Below the pieces are notes generated by a model that did not search any database, had not been told where the DNA came from, and worked only from the letters and a program-made list of their open reading frames with translations. Below are positions 10,860 to 19,472 of a stretch of 64,000 nt of DNA, piece after piece (within the stretch, counting starts at the first letter, position 1; every line of letters starts with the position of its first letter). The translations under genes and the position numbers were made by a program. Source of the stretch: Thiorhodococcus sp. (GTDB lineage Bacteria > Pseudomonadota > Gammaproteobacteria > Chromatiales > Chromatiaceae); contig JARIBS010000078.1 of NCBI GenBank assembly GCA_029257385.1, positions 1 to 64,000 on the forward strand, read 5' to 3'.

Positions 10860-11380
10860 CCCAGACGACTCAGGGTCAGCGCCTGGAATTCTTGGGCCAT
10901 GCTCGGCGAGGAGATTTCAGCGCTCAGTGCATCGATCGCCGATCGGAGATCTTTCGCCTCCCCGAGCTGATCCTCGCAGACGAGTGCGGCGATGGGTCCG
11001 ACAAATTCCGCTAGGCAGTCCTGGAGTACGTTGCGTTGGTGCTGGGTGAGACACGCGGCCCCAGGGCTTGAGACCGCTGCTCTGTCGTTTTTCCTCAATA
11101 GGTTGAGAATGGCCGCGGTCGCCGGAAGTTGCATGCGATTTGCGCAAACCCTGCCTTCCTGGAAGCGGTAGCGACCTGCGGCAATGCTCGGCAGCAGATC
11201 GAGCGCCTCGACACCGCGTTTGTTGGCATAAGAGAGATAAATGATTTCGCCCTTTTCCAGCATGACATGCACACTACGGTTCGCATCGGTCGCGACGAAC
11301 AGGGTGCCAGTCGCCTTAGCCCTGTACAGCCTGGCGAGTTCTCCTACGATCTCCGGGAAGGGAATGTAGTCTTCTGACAT
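10856..11380 (-). CDS. DUF4388 (PATAN-like) domain protein
   Basis: This 174 aa soluble protein has an N-terminal block (FPEIVGELARLYRAKATGTLFVATDANRSVHVMLEKGEIIYLSY, about 7-51) of the DUF4388/PATAN type, where a short beta-rich unit senses or binds partners. The C-terminal helical part (VGPIAALVCEDQLGEAKDL) resembles accessory domains of bacterial signalling proteins. It starts 6 bases after the stop of the dCache-HAMP receptor gene, so it probably acts with it. The gene converges with mtaB and overlaps its end by 4 bases. Its function is not known. Confidence 0.65.
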   Translation of the reverse strand: MSEDYIPFPEIVGELARLYRAKATGTLFVATDANRSVHVMLEKGEIIYLSYANKRGVEALDLLPSIAAGRYRFQEGRVCANRMQLPATAAILNLLRKNDRAAVSSPGAACLTQHQRNVLQDCLAEFVGPIAALVCEDQLGEAKDLRSAIDALSAEISSPSMAQEFQALTLSRLG

Positions 11381-11386
11381 GTTGAC

Positions 11387-12478
11387 TCACCGTTTGCGTA
11401 AGCGCTCGAGCGCCATCTGGAGGCTGACGCGCATCCGCTCGATGCCCCTGGCCAATGCCCCGATCTCATCGTTGCGACCAGTCTCGACGATCTCTGCGTC
11501 GAGCTTGCCCCGGCTGATCTCATCGGCGAGCGCCGTCAGATGCCGAATCGGCGTGCTCATACGCCTTGCCAGCAGCAGTGCGATGATGACCACGGCAAGG
11601 AGCGTTACGCCCAACAACAGCAGGGCGTTGGTCAGCGCCGCGTTGGCGGCTGCATAGGCCTCATCGTGATCCTGTTGCAGAATAAGCGTCCACCCTTGAT
11701 CGAGTGTCTTTGCATGAGCGACGATGCGCTTGCCGTTGTAGTCGAGGGCGCGGGCGGCAGTGCCGGCGTCTCGATCCACGTGCAGTGCTGGATGGTCGCT
11801 GAAGTCCTGAAGCTCCGAAGAGACCTCGCCGTCGCCATGAGCGATCAAACGGTTAGCCTCGTCAAGCAGGATGGCGAATCCGGTTTGGCCAATGCGTGTT
11901 TTGGTGATCGTCTTGGACAGGTCTTCGAGGGTCATGGCGATCGCGATCACGCCTGCCATCTTAGCGTTAGCGCCCTTGATCGGTTTGGCGAGGATCAGCG
12001 CCGGCTTCTTCGACGTCTTGCCCATCACCACCTGTCGGCCTAGGTCCGCGCCGTCCATGACCTGTCGGAAATAGTCGCGGTCGCCGTAGAAGGTTTGCGG
12101 ATTCCCATCGCTACGTCCCAGGTTCTCGCCGTTCGGGCGTACCGTGAATGCGAGGTAGATCCACGAATAGGTCTCGCTGATGGTCTCGAGCGCGGCGTCT
12201 TGCGAGCCGTCCTGCATACCCCGAATCGCCGGTGTCGCGGCGTTCTGCTCCAGGATGCGGAGATTCGCCGTGGTCCACTGCTCGACGCTGTAACCAAGGG
12301 ACTCGGTGTTCTCGTCCAGGCTTTGGGAGATATTGGCGGTCCACTCGCGCGTGGAGTCATAAATGCTGATGTACCAGAGACCGACCATTGGGATGAGCGC
12401 CACCACGCACATGGTCAGTAGAATCTGATAAAAAATCGGGAATTTGATCGTCTTGCGGTCTCGTGCTGTCATGCCCAC
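11387..12478 (-). CDS. Membrane sensor: dCache-like periplasmic domain plus HAMP, no output domain
   Basis: The protein of about 363 aa has a TM segment (about 15-36), a long periplasmic region with Cache hallmarks (WIYLAFTVRPNG..DRDYFRQVMDG, later GVIAIAMTLEDLSKTI), a second TM (about 283-307) and a HAMP domain (RRMSTPIRHLTALADEISRGKL). It then ends after one short helix (LARGIERMRVSLQMALERLRKR). No methyl-accepting, kinase or cyclase module follows. The first start is a GTG at 12478, and an ATG two codons later (12472) is equally possible. It lies 6 bases upstream of the DUF4388 gene, a plausible signalling partner. Confidence 0.82.
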   Translation of the reverse strand: MGMTARDRKTIKFPIFYQILLTMCVVALIPMVGLWYISIYDSTREWTANISQSLDENTESLGYSVEQWTTANLRILEQNAATPAIRGMQDGSQDAALETISETYSWIYLAFTVRPNGENLGRSDGNPQTFYGDRDYFRQVMDGADLGRQVVMGKTSKKPALILAKPIKGANAKMAGVIAIAMTLEDLSKTITKTRIGQTGFAILLDEANRLIAHGDGEVSSELQDFSDHPALHVDRDAGTAARALDYNGKRIVAHAKTLDQGWTLILQQDHDEAYAAANAALTNALLLLGVTLLAVVIIALLLARRMSTPIRHLTALADEISRGKLDAEIVETGRNDEIGALARGIERMRVSLQMALERLRKR

Positions 12479-12836
12479 TGCTGCCTCTAATCACGTCAAA
12501 GAGATATCAACGCATTCTGATCCGCCGTTCAATTCGGTCCGCTGACATTGCATCGGATCGAATAACCGAAGACGACCGTATGCGCTGGATCGTAGCGGCG
12601 AGGCGGATGATGGGCAAGACGGTTTCGGTTAAGTATGGTGCTGATCCTTCAGCTTTTTCTGTTTCTTTGCTGGGCGTCACAGTTTCCTCGCCTGGGTTTC
12701 CGCCTGCCGCCTCGACCAGAAGCGCGGCAAGGATGGCCATGCGCTCCGCGCCTGGTGTTGTTCGGCGGCGGTGTATCTCCGTTACAACCGCTTGCACCCG
12801 AGTCGAGCGGGAATTGCTGACTGCTCGGCAGAACCT
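12479..12836. other. Intergenic stretch without a supported gene
   Basis: About 360 bases lie between the sensor gene and the rnpB promoter. ORFs cross it in several frames, but none has family character or a convincing ribosome binding site. It presumably holds the promoter of the leftward sensor operon, which I could not place with confidence. Confidence 0.5.
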
Positions 12837-12866
12837 AAGACACAGACGTTGGCACTCAGGTATAAT
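12837..12866 (+). promoter_or_regulatory. Sigma70-type promoter of rnpB
   Basis: A perfect TATAAT lies at 12861-12866, and AAGACA (4 of 6 matches to TTGACA) lies at 12837-12842 with an 18-base spacer. The -10 box ends about 8 bases before the predicted 5' end of RNase P RNA, as expected for a stable RNA promoter. Confidence 0.75.
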
Positions 12867-12874
12867 GATCGGCT

Positions 12875-13243
12875 GGGAGTCGGCCAGGCAGCCGCTCTTT
12901 TCTAGATGGGAAAGGGAGGAAAGTCCGGGCTCCATTGGGCAGGGTGCCAGGTAATGCCTGGGGGGCGTGAGTCCACGGAAAGTGCCACAGAAAACATACC
13001 GCCGATCCCATCGCTGCGATGGGAGGTAAGGGTGAAATGGTGCGGTAAGAGCGCACCGCGCTGGTGGCAACACCAGTGGCAGGGTAAACCCCACCCGGAG
13101 CAAGACCAAATAGGGGGACTCGCGGCCTCGGCCGCAGCGCGCGGCCCGTGCGCGTCCCCGGGTAGGTCGCTTGAGGCGCGCGGTGACGCGTGTCCTAGAT
13201 GAATGGCTGCCCTCGACAGAACCCGGCTTATCGGCCGACTCCT
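12875..13243 (+). ncRNA. rnpB: RNase P RNA, bacterial class A
   Basis: About 369 nt. The 5' GGAGTCGGCC (12876-12885) pairs perfectly with GGCCGACTCC at 13233-13242 to form helix P1. Conserved core sequences are present in order: GAGGAAAGTCCGGGCTCC, CCACGGAAAGTGCCACAGAA, AGGGTGAAA, GGTAAACCCCA and GACAGAACCCGGCTTA. This is the catalytic RNA that matures the 5' ends of tRNAs. It has its own promoter and terminator and lies just upstream of the dcw cluster. The minus-strand ORF across it (12507-13268) is spurious. Confidence 0.97.
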
Positions 13244-13266
13244 TCCTTCTATCAGTACTCCCCTTC

Positions 13267-13297
13267 ATGGCGCGTTTGCGCCATTCTATTTTTCTCC
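13267..13297 (+). terminator. Rho-independent terminator of rnpB
   Basis: The hairpin ATGGCGC-GTTT-GCGCCAT (13267-13284) is followed by TCTATTTTTCT, a classic stem with a U-rich tail 24 bases after the end of the RNase P RNA. Confidence 0.85.
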
Positions 13298-13475
13298 AAG
13301 TTAGCGCATATATCTAAAGTCATTTCTGAGCTTTGCTGGTCAGCTCTTTGAAAGCGGCTCTTTTCTTTCGCTTCCTATCGCACCCCAACTTTGGCTTGTA
13401 AGCCGCTGAGTATCAAGACTTAAAGCACAAGGATTTCTTGACGCTGTCGATATCCCTCTCTAACATGAGGCTGAA

Positions 13476-13499
13476 GTGGGTGAGAGTGGGGAAATGGGG
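13476..13499 (+). promoter_or_regulatory. MraZ-box repeats upstream of mraZ
   Basis: The sequence GTGGGtgagaGTGGGgaaatGGGG contains two GTGGG units exactly 10 bases apart and a third, shifted G-run (TGGGG). MraZ is known to bind tandem TGGG-type repeats with about 10-base periodicity in front of its own operon. The repeats sit 39-62 bases before the mraZ start codon. A core promoter around 13390-13430 is likely, but I could not fix its boxes. Confidence 0.75.
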
Positions 13500-13537
13500 A
13501 ACTTTTTGCTGCGGGCGGATCGTCAAGAGGTGCGCTG

Positions 13538-13993
13538 GTGTTTCGGGGGGTCTCCATTGTCAATCTGGACGCTAAGGGGCGTCTTGCGATTCCATCCAGG
13601 CATCGTGAGCGTCTGCGAGAAATCTGTGGCGCCCATCTCATCGTCACCGTAGATCGGGACCGCTGTCTCCTGCTGTATCCAGAGCCAGAATGGGAAATCA
13701 TTGAGCGTAAGTTCTCCGCACTTCCCGCTCTCGACCCCACTGCCCGTTCTCTTCAGCGTCTCTATGTCGGTAACGCACAGGATGTGGACATTGATGCTCA
13801 AGGCAGGATTTTACTGCCGCAGTATCTGCGCGAGTTTGCATCACTGGATAGACGTGTCGCGTTCGTTGGGCAGGGTATCAAATTCGAGTTGTGGGACGAG
13901 CACGCCTGGAACGCCCGCAACGAGGCGGCGCTAAATGATGCCGCGATCGGGGATCTGGCCCTGCAAGCCGGGCTCGGTTCCCTCACGCTGTGA
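13538..13993 (+). CDS. mraZ: Transcriptional regulator and dcw-cluster first gene MraZ
   Basis: This 151 aa protein has two AbrB-like SpoVT/MraZ repeats. The first is FRGVSIVNLDAKGRLAIPSRHRE near the start. The second is NAQDVDIDAQGRILLPQYLRE near residue 80. The DxKGRxxxP and DxQGRxxxP motifs are the conserved DNA-contact blocks. It forms ring oligomers that repress or tune the dcw operon. The start is GTG with AAGAGG 7 bases upstream. The TGA overlaps the GTG start of rsmH. Confidence 0.95.
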   Translation: MFRGVSIVNLDAKGRLAIPSRHRERLREICGAHLIVTVDRDRCLLLYPEPEWEIIERKFSALPALDPTARSLQRLYVGNAQDVDIDAQGRILLPQYLREFASLDRRVAFVGQGIKFELWDEHAWNARNEAALNDAAIGDLALQAGLGSLTL

Positions 13994-14967
13994 GTCGGGA
14001 GTCGGGCCGCCGCGATTTTGATCATGTGGGGAATAGCCAGTTGGCGCATAAGCCCGTACTTTTGGAGGAGAGCGTGTCAGCCTTGGTGTTGTATCCAGAC
14101 GGGGTTTATGTCGACGCCACCTTTGGCCGGGGCGGGCACAGTCGCGCCATTCTTGAACGACTGAGCATGGCTGGCCGGCTGATTGGTCTCGATCGCGATC
14201 CGGACGCGATCGAGGCGGGTCGCGCCCTGGCGCATTCCGATCGTCGGTTCTCGATCGTCCAAGGCTCCTTCGCCACGCTCACCGAGCGCCTGGCGGAAGC
14301 CGACGTGCAGGGTCGTCAGGTGAGCGGGATACTGCTCGATCTTGGTGTGTCCTCGCCCCAGTTGGATCAGGCGGAGCGCGGGTTCAGTTTTGCCGCAGAC
14401 GGGCCACTGGATATGCGCATGGACCCAAGCTCGGGGATGTCGGCGGCGCAATGGCTGATGCGTGCGGACCAGTCCGAGATCGCCACCGTGCTGCGCGAGC
14501 TTGGCGAGGAGCGCCATGCCAGACGCATCGCGCGCGTGATCGTGGAAACGCGCCTACAGACGCCGATCGTCACGACTTCTCAGCTCGCCGCGCTAGTCTC
14601 GCGCACCATTGGGCGGCATGAACCCGGCAAGCATCCCGCGACCCGCACTTTTCAGGCATTGCGCATCCAGATCAACGACGAACTCGGCGCGCTACGCGCC
14701 TGTCTGGCTCAGGTCTGCGATCTGCTGGAGACGACAGGGCGTCTGGTCGTCATCAGCTTCCATTCCTTAGAAGACCGCATCGTCAAGCGGTTCATCCGCA
14801 CCGAATCCCAGGGACCGATGCTCCCGAAAGGACTGCCCGTGCCGGCCACCGATGCCCAGGGGCGACTGCGGGCGCTCGGCAAGCCGCTGAGGGCGTGCGC
14901 CGATGAGGTGTCGATCAACCCCAGATCCCGGAGCGCCATCATGCGCGTGGCCGAGCGTCTGTCATGA
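13990..14967 (+). CDS. rsmH: 16S rRNA (cytosine(1402)-N4)-methyltransferase
   Basis: The protein of 325 aa contains HKPVLLEESV, VDATFGRGGHSRAIL (SAM-binding motif I), LLDLGVSSPQLDQAERGFSF, GPLDMRMD, and HPATRTFQALRI, then SFHSLEDRIVKRF. All are signatures of RsmH (MraW). It methylates N4 of C1402 in 16S rRNA at the decoding site. The start is a GTG inside the mraZ stop (GTGA), and the end overlaps ftsL by ATGA, so translation is coupled along the operon. Confidence 0.96.
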   Translation: MSRESGRRDFDHVGNSQLAHKPVLLEESVSALVLYPDGVYVDATFGRGGHSRAILERLSMAGRLIGLDRDPDAIEAGRALAHSDRRFSIVQGSFATLTERLAEADVQGRQVSGILLDLGVSSPQLDQAERGFSFAADGPLDMRMDPSSGMSAAQWLMRADQSEIATVLRELGEERHARRIARVIVETRLQTPIVTTSQLAALVSRTIGRHEPGKHPATRTFQALRIQINDELGALRACLAQVCDLLETTGRLVVISFHSLEDRIVKRFIRTESQGPMLPKGLPVPATDAQGRLRALGKPLRACADEVSINPRSRSAIMRVAERLS

Positions 14968-15254
14968 CCAAAAACCATTTGCTGATCATCGCTGGCCTGG
15001 TCTGTGCCGCCATCCTGACGGCGGTTGGGGTCGTGCACACCAAATATCTGACACGGGTCCACTTTGCACAACTTCAGGATTTGCGGGCGCAGCGTGATGC
15101 CATCGATGTCGAGTGGAACCGCTTGCGTCTCGACGAGGCCGCTCTCTCCACCCATGCGCGTGTCGAACGCAAAGCACGACATGAGCTTGGCATGTTCGCC
15201 CCAAGGGTCGGCGACGTACTACTGATTGAGGACACTGGTCATGGCCACCCGTAA
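14964..15254 (+). CDS. ftsL: Cell division protein FtsL
   Basis: This 96 aa bitopic protein has one TM segment (about 5-22, LLIIAGLVCAAILTAVGVV) followed by a periplasmic coiled-coil-like helix (FAQLQDLRAQRDAIDVEWNRLRLDEA) and a short ARHELGM..P end. That is the FtsL arrangement. It forms the FtsQLB subcomplex and activates FtsWI at the septum. Sequence conservation is low, so the operon position between rsmH and ftsI carries part of the call. It overlaps rsmH (ATGA) and the first codons of ftsI. Confidence 0.92.
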   Translation: MTKNHLLIIAGLVCAAILTAVGVVHTKYLTRVHFAQLQDLRAQRDAIDVEWNRLRLDEAALSTHARVERKARHELGMFAPRVGDVLLIEDTGHGHP

Positions 15255-17007
15255 TCGTCGCTCACGCAAGGTTGCGAGCCAAAAGCCTAAACCGAACCTG
15301 CGGTTACGGCGTCAACTCTTGGTTGGCGTCATGACGCTGGCCTTTGTGACGCTGTCGGCGGGAGTCTTCTATCGCCAGGTCGTGCAAACCGAGTTCCTGC
15401 GCAAAGAGGGCGAATCTCGTTATCTGCGCACCGCAGAGATCGCGGCGCGCCGTGGCATGATCACCGATCGCAACGGCGAGCCGCTGGCCGTCAGCACGCC
15501 GGTTGAGACGGTCTCGGCACAGCCGCGCAAGCTGGTCGAGCGTCTGGACGCTTTGCCCGCGCTTGCCCAAGCGCTCGGGATGGACGCTGCTCAACTGCGC
15601 GAGAAGGTCGAATCCAATCGGGAACGCGGGTTCATCTATCTCAAGCGTCGTGTCAGCTTCGGTGAGGCGGATGCGGTCAAGGCGGTGGTCTCCGGGTACA
15701 AGATCGAAGGCGTGAATTTCGATACCGAATATCGTCGCTACTATCCCGGCGCAGAGTTTTTTGGACAGGTCATCGGGTTTACCGATATCGAGGATCGCGG
15801 CCAGGAAGGCATCGAATTGGCGTATGACGCTGCGCTCAAAGCCGAACCAGGACTCCACCGTGTCATTCGCGACGGCCGCAACCGCGTGGTGGAGGAGATC
15901 GAGCAGATCAGACCGCCGCGCCCAGGCAGAGACCTCGTTCTGAGTCTGGATCGTCGCTTGCAGTTCCTGGCCTATCGCGAGCTGAAGGCGGCGGTGGTGA
16001 AGCATCGCGCCAAGGGCGGCAGCGCCGTGGTGCTCGATGTCGCCACGGGAGAGGTGCTGGCGATGGTCAACCAGCCCGGATTCAACCCCAACACCGATCG
16101 CACAGGCAGTAGCGAACGCCGCCGCAACCGTGCGCTGACCGACGTCATGGAACCGGGTTCGACGGTGAAGCCGCTGGTCGTCGCGGCGGCACTCGAGAAA
16201 GGCAGGATCTCGCCACGAACACCGATCGCGACCGCGCCAGGCTTCTACAAGGTCGCTCGCAACACCGTCAAAGACGTCCGCAATTACGGCACCTTAGATG
16301 TGACTGGCGTCATCACCAAATCGAGCAATGTGGGTGTCGTGAAAATCGCTCAAAAGATCGGCTACGCCGATCTGTGGGGGATCTATGACCAGGTTGGCTT
16401 CGGACGCACCAGCGGGATCGGCTTTCCGGGCGAGAGCAGAGGACGGTTGAGAAATCACAGTACTTGGCGGCCGTTCGAGCACGCCACACACGCTTTCGGC
16501 TACGGCCTGTCGGTGACCGCGCTTCAGTTGGCACAGTCCTATGGCGTGCTCGCCGCCGACGGCATCAAGCGCCCCGTGACGCTGTTCAAGCACGACTCAT
16601 CCGCGCCTCACTCAAGCCGTGTTCCGGTGCGTGTGCTGAGCGAAGATACGGCGCGCAAGGTGCGCGCAATGATGGAGACCGTCGTCTCCGAGAAAGGCAC
16701 CGCCGCCAAGGCCGCGATCACCGGCTACCGGGTTGCGGGTAAGACGGGCACGGCAAAGAAGGCCAGCAGTTCCGGCTACTCGGGGCGGCGCTATCAATCG
16801 GTGTTTGCCGGCTTCGTTCCGGCCGGTCGACCGCGCTTGGTCATGGTCGTCATGATCGACGAACCCGGTGGCAAGTCCTATTACGGCGGCATCGTAGCCG
16901 CACCGGTGTTTCAGAAGGTCATGGAAGGCGCCCTGCGCCTGTTTAACGTACCGCCCGATGATCCCACACCCTCCATGCTGCTGGCGCACCGCGAGCCCGC
17001 TCAATGA
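15241..17007 (+). CDS. ftsI: Septal peptidoglycan transpeptidase FtsI (PBP3)
   Basis: This class B penicillin-binding protein of 588 aa has an N-terminal TM (about 25-45), a pedestal/dimerisation domain (RRGMITDRNGEPLAVSTPV) and a transpeptidase domain. The three active-site motifs are S307-T-V-K310, S361-S-N363 and K501-T-G503. It cross-links septal peptidoglycan with FtsW. I chose the ATG at 15241 (MATRNRR), inside the end of ftsL, over the track's TTG five codons earlier. Its stop overlaps murF (ATGA), with no murE in between. Confidence 0.96.
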   Translation: MATRNRRSRKVASQKPKPNLRLRRQLLVGVMTLAFVTLSAGVFYRQVVQTEFLRKEGESRYLRTAEIAARRGMITDRNGEPLAVSTPVETVSAQPRKLVERLDALPALAQALGMDAAQLREKVESNRERGFIYLKRRVSFGEADAVKAVVSGYKIEGVNFDTEYRRYYPGAEFFGQVIGFTDIEDRGQEGIELAYDAALKAEPGLHRVIRDGRNRVVEEIEQIRPPRPGRDLVLSLDRRLQFLAYRELKAAVVKHRAKGGSAVVLDVATGEVLAMVNQPGFNPNTDRTGSSERRRNRALTDVMEPGSTVKPLVVAAALEKGRISPRTPIATAPGFYKVARNTVKDVRNYGTLDVTGVITKSSNVGVVKIAQKIGYADLWGIYDQVGFGRTSGIGFPGESRGRLRNHSTWRPFEHATHAFGYGLSVTALQLAQSYGVLAADGIKRPVTLFKHDSSAPHSSRVPVRVLSEDTARKVRAMMETVVSEKGTAAKAAITGYRVAGKTGTAKKASSSGYSGRRYQSVFAGFVPAGRPRLVMVVMIDEPGGKSYYGGIVAAPVFQKVMEGALRLFNVPPDDPTPSMLLAHREPAQ

Positions 17008-18383
17008 GTTCATCGGCACGCATGATGTGGACCCTGAGTCATGCCACCAAGCAGGTCGGCGGAACGCTGCACGGGACGGATGCGCGCTTTAGCGCCGTCG
17101 GCACAGATTCGCGCACCGATTGCAGCGGCCAGCTTTTTATTGCGCTGCGTGGCGAGCATTTTGACGCACACGCCTACGTCGCACAGGCTCGCGAGCATGG
17201 CGCTGTCGCTGCCATGGTGGATCACCCGCTGGAGATCGATCTGCCCCAGTGGATCGTCGACGACACGCGGCTTGGACTGGGCCAGCTGGCCGCCGCCTGG
17301 CGTGATCGTTTTGCGGGCAGAATCGTCGCGATCACCGGCAGCAACGGCAAGACCACGGTCAAGGAGATGGTCGCGGCCATCCTCTCGCACAGCGGGTCCA
17401 CGCTGGCCACCAAAGGCAATTTGAACAACGACATCGGCATGCCGCTGACCCTGCTTGGCGCGCGTGACGAGGACTATCTGGTGCTGGAGATGGGCGCCAA
17501 CCATGCCGACGAGATCGGCTACATGACCGATATCGCCCGCCCGGACCTGGCGCTCATCACCAATGCCGGTCGCGCGCACCTGGAAGGATTCGGCACGCTT
17601 GAGGGCGTAGCACGTGCCAAGGGCGAGATCGCGCGCGGTCTCGACAGCGCGGGTGTGTTGGTCGTCGATGGCGACTCGCCCTTCATCGCGCTCTGGCGCG
17701 AACTCGCCGGGACACGCCGAGTGCTCGAATTCGGACTCAGCGATGCCTCGGAGGTGAGCGCGGATCCGGCGAGCGCGCGAGTCGCTTGGGACGAGGACGG
17801 CTTTCGCACCGAGTTCTCGGCGCGCGTTGCCGGACGCTCGATGCCGCTGGCGCTGCGTCTGACAGGTCAGCACAACGTACGCAATGCACTGGCGGCTGTC
17901 GCCGTCGCGACGGCCTTGGGAGTCGAGGCATCCGCCATTCGCGATGGCCTGGCATCGCTGCATCCAGTCAAGGGGCGCCTGTACCCGTGCCCGTGCGCGG
18001 GGCTGGGCGTAATCGACGACACCTACAACGCCAATCCAGACTCCATTGCCGCCGCGATTGAGGTCTTGGCGGGACTGAGCGGCCAGCGCTGGCTGGTCAT
18101 CGGCGATCTGGGTGAGTTAGGCGCCGACGCGCTTGCGCTGCATCACGAGATCGGCGAGCGTGCGCGCTCCGCCGGTGTCGAACGCATGGCGACGGTCGGA
18201 AGCTCAAGTGCGGAGACCAGCCGCGCCTTCGGTCGCGGCGCGGCGCATTTCGCCGATCAGACAGCGTTGATTGCCCACCTGAAATCGGAGCTGGGCCGAG
18301 ACGACCGCGTCCTGGTCAAAGGGTCGCGCCTGGCGCGGATGGAACATGTCGTGGAAGCGCTGTGCGCTGAGGTAAAACCTTAA
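17004..18383 (+). CDS. murF: UDP-N-acetylmuramoyl-tripeptide--D-alanyl-D-alanine ligase
   Basis: The protein of 459 aa has a Mur ligase N-terminal domain, the P-loop [14 protein letters not shown] (near 110-123), [40 protein letters not shown] and [10 protein letters not shown], all typical of MurF. It adds D-Ala-D-Ala to complete the UDP-MurNAc-pentapeptide in the cytosol. In most gammaproteobacteria murE sits directly upstream. Here murF begins inside the ftsI stop codon. The stop is followed by mraY as TAATG. Confidence 0.96.
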   Translation: MSSSARMMWTLSHATKQVGGTLHGTDARFSAVGTDSRTDCSGQLFIALRGEHFDAHAYVAQAREHGAVAAMVDHPLEIDLPQWIVDDTRLGLGQLAAAWRDRFAGRIVAITGSNGKTTVKEMVAAILSHSGSTLATKGNLNNDIGMPLTLLGARDEDYLVLEMGANHADEIGYMTDIARPDLALITNAGRAHLEGFGTLEGVARAKGEIARGLDSAGVLVVDGDSPFIALWRELAGTRRVLEFGLSDASEVSADPASARVAWDEDGFRTEFSARVAGRSMPLALRLTGQHNVRNALAAVAVATALGVEASAIRDGLASLHPVKGRLYPCPCAGLGVIDDTYNANPDSIAAAIEVLAGLSGQRWLVIGDLGELGADALALHHEIGERARSAGVERMATVGSSSAETSRAFGRGAAHFADQTALIAHLKSELGRDDRVLVKGSRLARMEHVVEALCAEVKP

Positions 18384-19465
18384 TGCTGTTGTATTTGACC
18401 GATTGGCTCGCAGAGCACTATAGGGTCTTCGGTATCTTCCGTTACCTGACCTTGCGGGCGATTTTTGGCGTGCTCACTGCGCTGATGATTGCCTTGCTGG
18501 TCGGGCGGCCAATGATCCGCCGACTGCGCGCCTACAAGATCGGGCAGACCGTTCGCAACGATGGCCCGCAGAGCCACCTGTCCAAGTCCGGCACGCCGAC
18601 CATGGGCGGCGCCCTGATCCTGGTCGCCGTCTGCATCGCGACGCTGCTGTGGTCGGATCTGAGCAACCATTATGTCTGGATCGTGCTGCTGACGACCCTC
18701 GCCTTCGGCACCATCGGTCTGGTCGATGACTACAAAAAACTGGTCCAGCGCGATCCGCGCGGACTCATCGCCCGCTGGAAGTATTTCTGGCAGACCATCG
18801 CCGGTCTGGCCGCAGCGGTGGCCTTTTATCTGACGGCCAACTCACCGGCCGAAACGGCGCTGCTCATTCCATACGCAAAGAATCTGGCAATCCAGCTCGG
18901 CCCCTGGTTCATCGTGTTGACCTATTTCGTGATCGTCGGGACCAGCAACGCCGTCAATCTCACCGATGGGCTGGATGGGTTGGCGATCATGCCGACCGTG
19001 CTGATCGCCGGTGCGCTGGCGATCTTCATCTATGCCGCGGGGCATGTCCAGATCGCCAACTATCTCCTTATCCCGCACATCCCCGAGGCCGGCGAACTGG
19101 TGATCTTCTGCGCCACCCTAGTGGGCGCGGGACTCGGCTTTCTGTGGTTCAACGCCTATCCGGCGCAGGTCTTCATGGGCGACGTGGGCGCCTTGGCCCT
19201 GGGTGCGGCATTGGGCGCGGTCGCGGTCGCCGCGCGTCAGGAGTTGGTGCTGTTCATCATGGGCGGCGTCTTTGTCATGGAGACCCTGTCGGTGATGCTG
19301 CAAGTGCTGTCGTTCAAGCTGACCGGGAAACGGATCTTTCGCATGGCACCGCTGCATCACCATTTCGAACTCAAAGGTTGGCCAGAGCCACGGGTCATCG
19401 TGCGGTTCTGGATCGTGACGGTGATTTTGGTGCTCATCGGGCTTGCGAGCCTGAAGATCAGGTGA
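18383..19465 (+). CDS. mraY: Phospho-N-acetylmuramoyl-pentapeptide-transferase
   Basis: This 360 aa integral membrane protein has about 10 TM segments. It carries [10 protein letters not shown], the catalytic aspartates in [20 protein letters not shown] and [14 protein letters not shown], the invariant MraY blocks. It transfers phospho-MurNAc-pentapeptide to undecaprenyl phosphate to make lipid I at the inner membrane. The ATG overlaps the murF stop (TAATG). The length is normal for proteobacteria. Confidence 0.97.
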   Translation: MLLYLTDWLAEHYRVFGIFRYLTLRAIFGVLTALMIALLVGRPMIRRLRAYKIGQTVRNDGPQSHLSKSGTPTMGGALILVAVCIATLLWSDLSNHYVWIVLLTTLAFGTIGLVDDYKKLVQRDPRGLIARWKYFWQTIAGLAAAVAFYLTANSPAETALLIPYAKNLAIQLGPWFIVLTYFVIVGTSNAVNLTDGLDGLAIMPTVLIAGALAIFIYAAGHVQIANYLLIPHIPEAGELVIFCATLVGAGLGFLWFNAYPAQVFMGDVGALALGAALGAVAVAARQELVLFIMGGVFVMETLSVMLQVLSFKLTGKRIFRMAPLHHHFELKGWPEPRVIVRFWIVTVILVLIGLASLKIR

Positions 19466-19472
19466 CGCCACA

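Noticed and set aside
12507-13268. Minus-strand ORF of 253 codons
   Set aside because: It covers the RNase P RNA gene in antisense, and its translation has no family character.
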